Assembly (NCBI GenBank): GCA_027483505.1
Contig: JAIXUP010000009.1
Location: 231,728 to 295,727, forward strand
From: Hyphomicrobiales bacterium
GTDB lineage: Bacteria; Pseudomonadota; Alphaproteobacteria; Rhizobiales; Beijerinckiaceae
Direction of reading: 5' to 3'
Length of the DNA: 64,000 bases
The notes beneath the pieces are model-generated. The model had not been told where the DNA came from. It saw nothing but the letters and a program-made list of their open reading frames with translations, and did no database searches. The translations under genes and the position numbers were made by a program. This document shows positions 53,062-61,589 of the stretch, piece after piece (within the stretch, counting starts at the first letter, position 1; each line of letters starts with the position of its first letter).

Positions 53062-53751
53062 ATGGCCACGTGGTTGATTACAGGGGCCAATCGCGGCATC
53101 GGCCTTGGCCTGACGGTCAAGCTTCTGGCGCGCGGCGAGAGCGTGATTGCCTGCGCGCGCGAGCCGCTCAAGGCCGAGGCACTGGCCGGGCAGAAGGACC
53201 GCCATGGCGATCGCCTGACAATCCTTGGCCTTGATGTGACGTCAGGGGACAGCGTCGAGGCCGTGGCGCGCGCCTCCGCAGTTCCGATCGATGTCCTGAT
53301 CAACAATGCCGGCATTTATGGACCTCGGTCGGGGCAGGGCGCGCTCGACATGGATTTCGGCGCCTTTGCCGAGGTGCTTGCGGTGAACACGCTGGGGCCT
53401 CTGCGCGTGTCGCAGGCCTTGCTGCCGCGCCTTGAGGCCGCCGGCGGCAGGATCGTGACCATCACAAGCCGGATGGGCTCGCTGGCGGGGACCAATGACG
53501 GCGCGGTGGCTTACCGGGCCTCGAAGGCGGCGGTGAACAAGGTCATGACCGGGCTCGCGCAGGCGTTGCGGCCGCGCCAGATTCCGGTCCTGCTGGTTCA
53601 TCCGGGCTGGGTGCAGACTGACATGGGCGGGGGCGGGGCCGACATCACCGTCGCGCAGAGTACCGATGGCATCATCGCGCTGGCTGACAGGCTGGACATG
53701 AGCCTGAGCGGCCAGTTCATGAATTACGACGGAACGCCGATCGCCTGGTAG
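53062..53751 (+). CDS. SDR family oxidoreductase
   Basis: A 229-residue short-chain dehydrogenase. TGANRGIG at about 7-14 is the NAD(P) loop, NNAG and the catalytic Ser in TSRMG, and YRASKAAVNKVM carry the active site. The C-terminus is SLSGQFMNYDGTPIAW, common in carbonyl-reductase-like members. Arg after the second strand (CAREPLK) favours NADPH. GGAG lies before ATG 53062; a longer frame is not supported. Function is unknown. Confidence 0.88.
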   Translation: MATWLITGANRGIGLGLTVKLLARGESVIACAREPLKAEALAGQKDRHGDRLTILGLDVTSGDSVEAVARASAVPIDVLINNAGIYGPRSGQGALDMDFGAFAEVLAVNTLGPLRVSQALLPRLEAAGGRIVTITSRMGSLAGTNDGAVAYRASKAAVNKVMTGLAQALRPRQIPVLLVHPGWVQTDMGGGGADITVAQSTDGIIALADRLDMSLSGQFMNYDGTPIAW

Positions 53752-53760
53752 GTTCGGAGA

Positions 53761-54024
53761 TCAGGCTTTCTTTGCTTTCGCAGAAGCTGCGGCCTCAAGC
53801 ACTGCCAGGCGATCTGCAAGCCGGTCGTTCTCTTCCCTCGCCATGATCGCCATTTCACGCACCGCTTCGAACTCCTCGCGGGTTACCACGTCCATGTCGG
53901 CCAGGATGCGCTGCATCTGCGTCTTGACGACGGTCTCGACCTCGCGCCGGACACCCTGCGCCGCGCCGGCGGCATCCGTGACGAGACGGGCGACTTCATC
54001 GAGCAGGCGGTTCGGGGCATTCAT
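53761..54024 (-). CDS. UbiK (YqiC, BMFP) family accessory protein
   Basis: An 87-residue coiled-coil protein with the conserved NRLLDEVARL, then a helix VREVETVVKTQMQRILADMDVVTREEFEAVREMA and a coiled C-terminus ending AKAKKA. UbiK helps the ubiquinone biosynthesis complex in bacteria. ATG 54024 (MNAPNR) is used, rejecting a longer basic leader. It is convergent with the SDR and divergent from the M24 gene, with a GCCACATGTGGC palindrome at 54052-54063 in between. Confidence 0.88.
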   Translation of the reverse strand: MNAPNRLLDEVARLVTDAAGAAQGVRREVETVVKTQMQRILADMDVVTREEFEAVREMAIMAREENDRLADRLAVLEAAASAKAKKA

Positions 54025-54154
54025 GGTGGAGTGTCCTGTCTTCAGCGGGCGTGCCACATGTGGCGGGCGCATGGCGGCCCTCGTCTAGCATGTTGCATCG
54101 CGCAACGCACCGCTGAATGATGCAGAGTAAAGAACGGAATTGGAAGAGGCCAGA

Positions 54155-55306
54155 ATGGCGCTGCACTTTACCGATGGCGAGTTCGCGCGCCGGCGCTCCG
54201 CGCTTCTGGCCGCGATGGCCGCACGTAAGCTCGACGGGCTTTTGCTGTTCCAGCAGGAAAGCATGTACTGGCTGACTGGCTACGACACCTTCGGTTTCTG
54301 CTTCTTTCAATGCCTTCTGGTTCGGGCCGACGGGAAGATGGCGCTGCTGACCCGCTCGGCCGACCTCAGACAGGCCGAATTGACCTCGAACATCGACGAC
54401 ATCCGTGTCTGGCGGGATGCGGTCGACGCCAACCCGGCGCGCGATCTGCTGGCGCTGGCCAGGGAGCTTGGCCTGGCGGGCAAGTGGATCGGCGCCGAGT
54501 ATGAAAGCTACGGGCTGGTGGCCGCCAACGGCAAGAAACTCGATGCCGCCTTCCAAGGCGTGGCCACGCTGGTCGACGCCTCCGACATCGTGACGCGGCT
54601 GCGCGTGACCAAGTCGGCCGAAGAGATCACCTATGTGCGCAAGGCTGCGGACCTCTGCGACCGCGCCGATGCGGCTGCGCTGGCCACGATCCGCGCCGGC
54701 GCCGACGAGGGCGAGATCCTGGCGGCGCAGCACAATGCGATCTTCCAGGGCGGAGGGGACTACCCGGCCAATGAATTCATCATCGGGTCCGGGCGTGACG
54801 CGCTGCTCTGCCGCTACAAATCGGGACGACGCGCCCTCGATCAGCATGACCAGGTCACGCTCGAATTCGCGGGCGCCTATCGCCACTACCACTGCGCCGC
54901 GATGCGGACGGTGGTCGTGGGGGAGCCGCGTCCGCTGCATGTGCTGTATCACGCGGCTGCGCTCGACGCGCTGAACGCCTGTCAGGCTGCGCTGCGGCCC
55001 GGCAACACGGCCGGCGACGTGTTCGCCGCCCATGACCGCGTGTTTGCCGGACACGGTCTTGGCGAGCACAGGCTCAATGCCTGCGGCTATTCGCTCGGCG
55101 CGAAGTTCACGCCAAGCTGGATGGACTGGCCGATGTTCTACAAGGGCAATGACTGGGTGCTCGAGCCGGGCATGGTGATGTTCGCCCACATGATCCTGAT
55201 GGATTCGCGCACCGAGACCGCGATGTGCCTTGGCCGAACCTATCTGGTAACGGACGGCCCGGCGGAGGCGCTGAATCTCGCCGACACCGGGCTGATGCTG
55301 CGCTGA
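54155..55306 (+). CDS. M24 family (creatinase/aminopeptidase P-like) protein with altered metal site
   Basis: A 383-residue pita-bread-fold protein with a creatinase N-terminal domain. In the usual enzyme the site is D...D...H...E...E; here the first Asp positions read VTLEFAGAYRHYHCAAMRTVVVG, so the two Asp are replaced by Glu/His-like residues, while HGLGEHRLN and LEPGMVMFAHM keep a His and Glu. It may therefore be metal-free, like creatinase, or act on another substrate. AGAGG lies before ATG 54155. It is single. Confidence 0.85.
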   Translation: MALHFTDGEFARRRSALLAAMAARKLDGLLLFQQESMYWLTGYDTFGFCFFQCLLVRADGKMALLTRSADLRQAELTSNIDDIRVWRDAVDANPARDLLALARELGLAGKWIGAEYESYGLVAANGKKLDAAFQGVATLVDASDIVTRLRVTKSAEEITYVRKAADLCDRADAAALATIRAGADEGEILAAQHNAIFQGGGDYPANEFIIGSGRDALLCRYKSGRRALDQHDQVTLEFAGAYRHYHCAAMRTVVVGEPRPLHVLYHAAALDALNACQAALRPGNTAGDVFAAHDRVFAGHGLGEHRLNACGYSLGAKFTPSWMDWPMFYKGNDWVLEPGMVMFAHMILMDSRTETAMCLGRTYLVTDGPAEALNLADTGLMLR

Positions 55307-55394
55307 ACCTTGGCCATCTGGACGCAACGCGCCCGGCAGCGTAGAACACGGCCCATTCCGTAAAGCTCCCGTATGAGGAGCGGGAGGCGTTCTG

Positions 55395-55949
55395 ATGCGA
55401 TCCCTGTTGATACTCGCGGGCCTGGCGCTCGGTCTTGCGGCCTGCACCGAAACGACAACGGCGCAACGCGCGCCTACGGTCGCGCCGGGTGTTCCGATTG
55501 CGGTCGAGAGCATTTCCGGCGCGCCGGATGCGATGCGCGGCAGCTTCAGTTCCGCACTGTCGAGCGAGGCCAGCGCGCGCCGGGTCGACATCGTCGACCC
55601 TGCCACCAACCCGCGCTACCGGGTGCGCGGCTATCTTGCGGCGCAGCCGACGGAAGACGGGCAGACGGCGCTCGCCTTCGTCTGGGATGTGTTCGACGCC
55701 CAGAAGCGGCGGGCCCAGCGCGTCCAGGGCGCGACGGTCGCGCGCGGCAGTTCAGGCGACTGGACCAGCGTCGATCAGAGCACCGTCAACAAGGCGGCCT
55801 CCGAATCCATGGACCAGATCGCCCAATTCCTCGCGGCGCAGGACCAGGCCGTCGCCGACAGCTCGCCGCCATCCGCCGGGTCGGCCGTCGCCCGGGCGGC
55901 CGCCGCCAACGCCGCCGCATCCACACCGACGCTCGCCCTGCGCCGCTGA
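55395..55949 (+). CDS. putative lipoprotein
   Basis: A 184-residue lipoprotein with a classic signal peptide and lipobox LAAC (cysteine 17). The mature part has a beta-rich segment (RYRVRGYLAAQPTEDGQTALAFVWDVFDAQ) and an alanine-rich tail. A GGGAGGCGTTCTG site lies before ATG 55395. It lies 6 bases before lgt, whose product lipidates it; this small operon likely couples a lipoprotein with its maturation enzyme. Function of the lipoprotein is not known. Confidence 0.8.
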   Translation: MRSLLILAGLALGLAACTETTTAQRAPTVAPGVPIAVESISGAPDAMRGSFSSALSSEASARRVDIVDPATNPRYRVRGYLAAQPTEDGQTALAFVWDVFDAQKRRAQRVQGATVARGSSGDWTSVDQSTVNKAASESMDQIAQFLAAQDQAVADSSPPSAGSAVARAAAANAAASTPTLALRR

Positions 55950-55955
55950 CGGCGC

Positions 55956-56768
55956 ATGCCTTTCCTCGCCATTCCCTTTCCGGTCATCGATCCGGTCGCG
56001 ATCTCGATCGGGCCGCTTAGCTTGCGCTGGTACGGGCTTGCCTATGTGGCCGGCCTCCTGGGCGGCTGGCTCTATGCACGCTGGCTTGTCCAGCGTGATG
56101 GCATGTGGGGTTCGGTTGCGCGACCGAAGCCGGTCGAACTCGACGACATGCTGGTCTGGGTCGCGGTCGGCGTCGTGCTCGGCGGACGGCTCGGCTATGT
56201 GCTGTTCTACGACTTCGCCAGCTATGCGCAGGATCCAATGCAGATCCTGGCGATCTGGCGGGGCGGGATGTCCTTTCATGGCGGCCTTCTGGGCGCAATC
56301 CTGGGGCTGACCCTGTTCGGGCAGCGCAGGGGCTACAGCCCGCTCAGCATCTATGACCTTGCGGCGGCGGTTGTGCCGATCGGACTGTTCTTCGGGCGCA
56401 TCGCCAATTTCATCAATGGCGAATTGTGGGGGCGCGTCGCCCCGGACTTCGCCTATGCGATGGTGTTTCCGCATGCGGGACCCGTGCCGCGCCATCCCAG
56501 CCAGCTCTATCAGGCCACGCTGGAAGGGCCGGTGCTGTTCGTGCTGATCACGCTGGTCCTGAGCCGGACGGGCTTCCAGCGCCCGGGGCTGATCGCCGGC
56601 GTCTTCGGTGTCGGCTATGCGGCGGCACGCATTTTTGCCGAGTTCTTCCGCGAGCCGGACCCGCAGCTCGGCTTCCTCTATGGCGGGCTGACCATGGGCA
56701 TGCTTCTGTCCCTGCCGATGGCAGCGGCAGGGCTCTGGCTGATCTGGCGCGCGCGCAGGGCCGGCTGA
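55956..56768 (+). CDS. lgt: prolipoprotein diacylglyceryl transferase
   Basis: A 270-residue inner-membrane enzyme transferring diacylglycerol from phosphatidylglycerol to the lipobox cysteine. It shows seven-helix topology and the family signature GRIANFINGELWG, and the SFHGGLLGAIL and HPSQLYQATLEG segments with their catalytic His and Arg. First of the conserved lgt-midA-pgeF set. The lipoprotein gene precedes it by 6 bases. Confidence 0.96.
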   Translation: MPFLAIPFPVIDPVAISIGPLSLRWYGLAYVAGLLGGWLYARWLVQRDGMWGSVARPKPVELDDMLVWVAVGVVLGGRLGYVLFYDFASYAQDPMQILAIWRGGMSFHGGLLGAILGLTLFGQRRGYSPLSIYDLAAAVVPIGLFFGRIANFINGELWGRVAPDFAYAMVFPHAGPVPRHPSQLYQATLEGPVLFVLITLVLSRTGFQRPGLIAGVFGVGYAAARIFAEFFREPDPQLGFLYGGLTMGMLLSLPMAAAGLWLIWRARRAG

Positions 56769-56777
56769 CGTTCGGCC

Positions 56778-57896
56778 ATGCGCACGCTGAAGGACGAGAT
56801 CATCGAGATGATCCGGCTGGAAGGGCCGCTGACTGTCGAGCGCTACATGGACCTTTGCCTCGGCCACCCCGCGCTCGGCTACTACATCACGCGCGATCCG
56901 TTCGGCAAAGACGGCGATTTCATCACCGCGCCCGAAATCAGCCAGATGTTCGGGGAATTGATCGGCATCTGGACGGCGCAGGTCTGGCGCGACATGGGCA
57001 GCCCTGCGCCCGTGCGCCTGGTCGAACTCGGGCCGGGCCGTGGTACCTTGATGGCGGACGTGCTGCGCGCCATCGGGGCATCCGCGCCGGACATGAAGGC
57101 AGCGCTTCAGGTGCATCTGGTCGAGACAAGCCCCGTTCTCCGCGCCCGCCAGCAGCAGACCCTTGCCGATGCCGGCGTCGAGGTAATCTGGCATGACGAG
57201 ATCACAGCGCCTCTCAAGGGACCGGTGATCATCCTCGCCAACGAGTTTTTGGATGCCCTGCCCGTGCAGCAGTTCCTGGCGACAAAGGCCGGCTGGCATG
57301 AGCGTCTGGTCGGACTGGACGACAACGGCGCCCTGATGTTCGGCCTCGCCGCCGAGCCGACACATGATGACATCGGCGAGGCCGAGCCCGGCGACGTCAT
57401 GGAGATTCCGCGCGCCGCACAACGGCTTGTCCGCTCTCTTGCCGAGCACATCGTGGCGCATGGCGGCGCGGCCCTGCTCATCGACTATGGCGCGTTTGCG
57501 GAAGGCAGGACGGACACGCTGCAGGCTGTGAAACAACATCGCTTCGTCGACCCGCTGGCCGATCCGGGCGAGGCCGACCTGACCACGCAGGTGAATTTCG
57601 AGCGGATCGCCATGATCGCCGCGCTGGCCAACGCCAGCGTTCACGGCCCATCCGCCCAGGGGGCATTCCTCCAATCGCTTGGACTTGATTACCGCGCCGA
57701 GGCGCTCAAGACCCACGCGACGCCGGCGCAGCGCCGAGAGATCGATGCGGCTGTGACACGCCTGACCGCCATGACCGAGCGCGGCATGGGCGAGTTGTTC
57801 AAGGTGATGGCATTCTCCCATCCTTCATTGAAGGCCGTGCCCGGCCTTCACCTGGCCTGGAGCCCTGATCATCATCAAGCCGATGAGGACATCTGA
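56778..57896 (+). CDS. MidA-like SAM-dependent methyltransferase
   Basis: A 372-residue DUF185/NDUFAF7-type methyltransferase. Signatures are MDLCLGHPALGYYITRDPFG, ITAPEISQMFGELIGIW, LVELGPGRGTLMADVLR and IILANEFLDALPVQQF. In mitochondria NDUFAF7 methylates an arginine of complex I; a similar role is possible. It lies 9 bases after lgt. Its stop lies 4 bases before the pgeF ATG chosen here; an earlier pgeF ATG would overlap it. Confidence 0.94.
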   Translation: MRTLKDEIIEMIRLEGPLTVERYMDLCLGHPALGYYITRDPFGKDGDFITAPEISQMFGELIGIWTAQVWRDMGSPAPVRLVELGPGRGTLMADVLRAIGASAPDMKAALQVHLVETSPVLRARQQQTLADAGVEVIWHDEITAPLKGPVIILANEFLDALPVQQFLATKAGWHERLVGLDDNGALMFGLAAEPTHDDIGEAEPGDVMEIPRAAQRLVRSLAEHIVAHGGAALLIDYGAFAEGRTDTLQAVKQHRFVDPLADPGEADLTTQVNFERIAMIAALANASVHGPSAQGAFLQSLGLDYRAEALKTHATPAQRREIDAAVTRLTAMTERGMGELFKVMAFSHPSLKAVPGLHLAWSPDHHQADEDI

Positions 57897-57900
57897 TCCC

Positions 57901-58668
57901 ATGTTCATCACGTCGCCCGATCTTGGCGCACTGCCCGGAATCCGCCACGCCTTCTTCACCCGCGAGGGGGGCGTGTCGCAGGGCATCTATGCCTCGCTCA
58001 ACGGCGGGCTTGGATCGCAGGATGATCAGGCCAACATCGCCGTGAACCGCGCGCGCATGGCGACCGCGCTGAAGGTTGCGCCCGAGAGGCTCATCAGCCT
58101 GTATCAGGTCCACTCGGCCGACGTGGTCGTCGCCACCGGCCCATGGAGCGGCGAACGCCCGAAGGCCGACGCCATGGTGACGGCGACGCCCGGCCTGGCG
58201 CTGGGTGTCTCCACCGCCGATTGCGGACCCATCCTGTTCGCTGACGCCGAGGCGGGCGTCGTCGGCGCGGCGCATTCGGGCTGGAAAGGCGCCTTCACAG
58301 GCATCGCCGAGGCAACCCTTGCCGCGATGGAGCGCCTTGGTGCGCGCCGCGAGCGCACCATTGCCGTGCTTGGCCCGATGATCGGCCCGAAGGCCTACGA
58401 GGTGGGGCCGGAGTTCGTAGCCCGTTTCACGGACGCCAATGCGGCCAATTCCGCCTTCTTTCGGCCTTCGCAGCGCGCCGGGCACGCGATGTTCGATCTG
58501 CCGGCCTATATCGCGGCGCGCTTCGCCGCCGCTGGCATTGGCCGCTTCGTCGATCTGGGCCTGTGCACCTACTCCGATCCGGCGCGCTTTTTCAGCTACC
58601 GGATGACCACCCACCGCAGCGAGCCCGATTATGGGCGCCTGATCTCCGCGATCGCGATCGAGGCCTGA
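57901..58668 (+). CDS. pgeF: peptidoglycan editing factor
   Basis: A 255-residue member of the DUF152/multicopper polyphenol oxidase-like family that hydrolyses wrong amino acids from peptidoglycan precursors. Copper/zinc ligands are seen in YQVHSADVV, ADCGPILF and AHSGWKGA. ATG 57901 is used; ATG 57883 overlaps the methyltransferase by 14 bases and is possible. A 15-bp perfect hairpin follows 2 bases after the stop. Confidence 0.93.
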   Translation: MFITSPDLGALPGIRHAFFTREGGVSQGIYASLNGGLGSQDDQANIAVNRARMATALKVAPERLISLYQVHSADVVVATGPWSGERPKADAMVTATPGLALGVSTADCGPILFADAEAGVVGAAHSGWKGAFTGIAEATLAAMERLGARRERTIAVLGPMIGPKAYEVGPEFVARFTDANAANSAFFRPSQRAGHAMFDLPAYIAARFAAAGIGRFVDLGLCTYSDPARFFSYRMTTHRSEPDYGRLISAIAIEA

Positions 58669-58670
58669 CG

Positions 58671-58705
58671 CGATTCGTCCACAGCGAAGGGCTGTGGACG
58701 AATCG
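58671..58705. terminator. perfect 15-bp hairpin after pgeF
   Basis: CGATTCGTCCACAGC and GCTGTGGACGAATCG form a perfect stem with a 5-base loop. It has no T-tract, but the stability and position make it the likely end of the lgt operon. The remaining gap to YbjN (58706-58963) shows only AT-poor DNA, a weak TTGGGGA dyad and no credible gene. Confidence 0.75.
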
Positions 58706-58963
58706 GTTCGGCCATTGTTGCCGGCGCACGAATCCCCGACGCATGACCGCGTTGCCGCCGCGGTCGGTTTGGGGATTCTCCAAATCCGAAAATCGATCTA
58801 AGGTCGGAACAAGAGGTTGATTCGGCTTGGTTTTCGAAGCCGTCAAAGGATTGGCCGGGCCTATGTTCTGGTCACGATCCTGCGTAAGCGTCCTGTTGTT
58901 CCGGCGCGTTGGCTTGTGTTGTCGCACCCGCGTTCATCCCCTCTTGAGGAACTGGCTCCCGGC

Positions 58964-59464
58964 ATGCTGGACCTTGAAATCGACGTCGATCGTTCAAGCC
59001 ACCCTCTCGACGTCGTCGAGAGGCTTGCGACCCTGAATGATTGGAGCTTCGACCGCGACGGCGAGGATGAAATCTCCGTCGGCGTCTCAGGGGCCTGGTC
59101 CGACTACCAGGTGGCGGTGACGTGGCTTGACCAGATGGAGGCGATGCATGTTGCCTCCGCCTTCGACCTGAAGGTCCCCGAACGGCGCAAGGCCGAGGTG
59201 CTGAGCCTGATTTCGATGATCAACGAGCAGCTCTGGCTCGGGCATTTCGATTTCTGGAGTTCGGAGAATGTCGTGATGTTCCGGCACTCTTTGCTGCTCT
59301 CCGGCGGCGTCGAGCCGACCGACGAGCAGGCCGGGATGCTGATCAAGTCGGCGGTCGAGACCTGCGAGCGCTACTATCAGGCTTTCCAGTTTGTGCTCTG
59401 GGCCGGCCGGAGCGCCCGCGAGGCGCTGGACTGCGCCATGATGGAGACCGTCGGCGAGGCCTGA
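58964..59464 (+). CDS. YbjN-domain protein
   Basis: A 166-residue protein with a YbjN-type fold. Core segments are SHPLDVVERLATLNDWSFDRDGEDEI, INEQLWLGHFDFWSSENVVMFRH and YYQAFQFVLWAGRSAREAL. YbjN proteins are cytoplasmic, of unknown function and linked with stress. ATG 58964 lies 15 bases after GAGGA; a longer frame from 58817 has no support. It stands between pgeF and proC, with proC on the same strand 82 bp downstream. Confidence 0.88.
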   Translation: MLDLEIDVDRSSHPLDVVERLATLNDWSFDRDGEDEISVGVSGAWSDYQVAVTWLDQMEAMHVASAFDLKVPERRKAEVLSLISMINEQLWLGHFDFWSSENVVMFRHSLLLSGGVEPTDEQAGMLIKSAVETCERYYQAFQFVLWAGRSAREALDCAMMETVGEA

Positions 59465-59546
59465 GCGCGCGACAGAACGCGCAAATCTTTCTATAGGGAG
59501 CGGCAGGCCTCCACGTCTTCCGTTTCCAGCATCACGAGCCATCGCC

Positions 59547-60374
59547 ATGACCAGCACAGCGACACTGCCCAAAACCCTTGTACTGATGGGGGCGGGCAAG
59601 ATGGGAGGCGCGATGCTGCAGGGCTGGCTCGGCGGCGGCATCGACGTTGCGGGACTGACCGTGCTTGACCCCAATGCCGGTCCTGAACTTGACGCGCTTG
59701 CTGCGACCCACGGCTTCCGCCTGAACCCCTTGCTGTCGGATGTCGCCGCGCCGGAGGTGCTGGTGCTGGGCATCAAGCCGCAGATGCTGGACGCCGCCGC
59801 TGCCGCGCTTGCGCAGCTGGCAGGGCCCCAGACCCTGGTGGTGTCGATCCTCGCTGGCAAGACCATCGCCAATCTGGCGGCGCGGGCGCCGCACACAAAA
59901 GCTTTCGTGCGGGCGATGCCCAACCTGCCGGCATCCGTGCGGCGGGGCGTCACGGGCGTTGCCGCCAGCCGCGATGTCAGCGACACGCAGAAGCGGGTGA
60001 CAACGGCGCTGCTCAGCGGAATCGGCACCGTGGAATGGGTGCCGGGCGAGGATTACATTGACGCCGTCACGGCTGTTTCGGGGTCCGGGCCCGCCTATGT
60101 CTTCCACATGGTCGAATGCCTGACCGAGGCGGGCATTGCTGCCGGCCTGCCGGCCGACGTGGCCGCCCGCCTTGCGCGCGGCACGATCGAGGGGGCAGGG
60201 GAGTTGCTGCACCGCTCGCCGCTTGATCCGGCAACCTTGCGCCAGAACGTGACCTCACCCGGCGGCACGACGGCCGCCGCACTCGAAGTGCTGATGGCCG
60301 ACAACGGCCTCAAGCCCCTGATGGTCCGCGCGGTGGCTGCGGCAAAACTGCGGGCGGAAGAACTCAGCGGCTGA
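59547..60374 (+). CDS. proC: pyrroline-5-carboxylate reductase
   Basis: A 275-residue NAD(P)H enzyme, the last step of proline synthesis. The nucleotide motif is LMGAGKMGGAML, the dimer-substrate region reads VSGSGPAYVFHMVECLTEAGI and LRQNVTSPGGTTAAAL, which are diagnostic. It follows YbjN and precedes the TetR-fold gene but with its own spacing. It is normal in length. Confidence 0.96.
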   Translation: MTSTATLPKTLVLMGAGKMGGAMLQGWLGGGIDVAGLTVLDPNAGPELDALAATHGFRLNPLLSDVAAPEVLVLGIKPQMLDAAAAALAQLAGPQTLVVSILAGKTIANLAARAPHTKAFVRAMPNLPASVRRGVTGVAASRDVSDTQKRVTTALLSGIGTVEWVPGEDYIDAVTAVSGSGPAYVFHMVECLTEAGIAAGLPADVAARLARGTIEGAGELLHRSPLDPATLRQNVTSPGGTTAAALEVLMADNGLKPLMVRAVAAAKLRAEELSG

Positions 60375-60488
60375 TGACAGCCCGGTTCTTCCGGCCATAG
60401 GCGCGGAGCGGGGACAAGCGCGACAAATCCCCATCTTTCTGCTGTGCTCTGCACCCCCTATATTGAGGGCAACAGACAGGAGCCTACC

Positions 60489-61208
60489 ATGGCCAGGAAG
60501 CCCGCAACCGACGTACCGAAGGCCGACCCCCGCACCATCGCCATTCAGGCCCTGATGGCGCTGGTGGCCGATCATGGCTGGAAGGAGGTCGAGCTTCCGC
60601 AGGTCGCCGAAAAGGCCGGGATGCCGCTGTCGGCGCTGCGCGACCTGTTCCCGTCAAAGGGGGCGATGCTGGCGGGGTTCGGCCGGCTGCTCGACCGGGA
60701 GGTGCTCGACAGCGCCAATCCGGACCTTGTCGGCGAGCCGGTGCATGAGCGCGTGTTCGACCTGATGATGCGCCGTCTTGATGCCATGGCGCCCTATAAG
60801 GCGGCGCTGATCGAGATCCGGCGGGCCGTCCGGCGCGATCCGCTTGCGGCGGCGGCTCTCAACCGTTCGGCCCTCAATTCCTGGCGCTATCTGCTTGGAT
60901 CATGCGGCGTGCCGGTCGAGGACGAACTTGGCATGCTCAAGATCCAGGGCGCGGTGGTCGTGTTTGCCCGAACCGTCGACACCTGGCTGGATGATTCCGA
61001 TCCCGGCATGGCCAAGACGATGGCGACGCTCGAACGCGAACTGAAGCGGGGGGAGCGCGTGCTCGGCGTGGCCGAGGATGCGCGCCGGCTGACGGCCCCG
61101 TTCCGGTCGCTGGCGCAAGCGATTTGCGAGCGTGCGCCGCGCATGCGCCGGCGTGAGCGCGCGCCAGAGCGCGGAGAAGACCGCGACGACTTCGCGCCTG
61201 CGATCTGA
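60489..61208 (+). CDS. TetR-fold protein, regulator (possibly COQ9-like)
   Basis: A 239-residue protein with an N-terminal TetR helix-turn-helix (QVAEKAGMPLSALRDLFPSKGAMLAGF at about 39-65). The C-terminal segment WLDDSDPGMAKTMATLERELKRGERVL resembles the COQ9 ending, so a ubiquinone-related lipid-binding role is an alternative to DNA binding. It ends in a basic tail RMRRRERAPERG. AGGAG lies 8 bases before ATG 60489. CTATAT at 60458-60463 could be a -10 element. It precedes a tRNA-binding protein by 17 bases. Confidence 0.78.
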   Translation: MARKPATDVPKADPRTIAIQALMALVADHGWKEVELPQVAEKAGMPLSALRDLFPSKGAMLAGFGRLLDREVLDSANPDLVGEPVHERVFDLMMRRLDAMAPYKAALIEIRRAVRRDPLAAAALNRSALNSWRYLLGSCGVPVEDELGMLKIQGAVVVFARTVDTWLDDSDPGMAKTMATLERELKRGERVLGVAEDARRLTAPFRSLAQAICERAPRMRRRERAPERGEDRDDFAPAI

Positions 61209-61225
61209 GCCCCGGAACTGCGCCC

Positions 61226-61582
61226 ATGGAGATGAAAGCGCCGTCAGGCCCGATCAGCTTTGACGACTTCATGAAAGTCGACATCCGTGTCGGCACCATC
61301 GTGCAGGCGGAGCCCTATCCGGAAGCCCGCAAGCCGGCGATCAAGCTCTGGATCGATTTCGGTCCGGAGATCGGTATCAAGAAGACGTCGGCGCAAATCA
61401 CCAGACACTACCGGATTGAGGATTTGCCGGGTCGGCAAGTGGTCGGCGTGGTCAATTTCCCGCCGCGCCAGATCGGCAAGTTCATGTCCGAAGTGCTGAC
61501 CCTCGGCGTGCCCGACGCGGATGGCGAGGTGGTGCTGCTGCAGCCGGGTCACGCCGTGCCCAATGGCGGGCGGATGTACTGA
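61226..61582 (+). CDS. csaA: CsaA-type tRNA-binding protein
   Basis: A 118-residue OB-fold protein of the EMAP/tRNA-binding domain family. It starts FDDFMKVDIRVGTIVQAEPYPEARKPAIKLWIDFG and ends LQPGHAVPNGGRMY, the standard CsaA form. CsaA binds tRNA or acts as an export-related chaperone. It lies 17 bases after the TetR-fold gene and is convergent with the MaoC gene. Confidence 0.93.
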   Translation: MEMKAPSGPISFDDFMKVDIRVGTIVQAEPYPEARKPAIKLWIDFGPEIGIKKTSAQITRHYRIEDLPGRQVVGVVNFPPRQIGKFMSEVLTLGVPDADGEVVLLQPGHAVPNGGRMY

Positions 61583-61589
61583 GCGGCCT

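Noticed and set aside
51640..53205. 521-codon minus-strand open frame
   Set aside because: It crosses two real plus-strand genes and their intergenic hairpin, with no recognisable domain.
53996..55609. 537-codon minus-strand open frame
   Set aside because: Overlaps the well-supported M24 gene and reads through the promoter regions of three genes.
55752..57821. 689-codon open frame on the minus strand across the lgt and MidA genes
   Set aside because: The plus-strand genes are clear family members with motifs and coupling; the antisense frame has no domain and the typical shadow composition.
58671..58705. possible DnaA boxes or replication origin element
   Set aside because: TCGTCCACA differs from the DnaA consensus at two positions and occurs only as the two arms of a hairpin, which fits a transcription terminator better.
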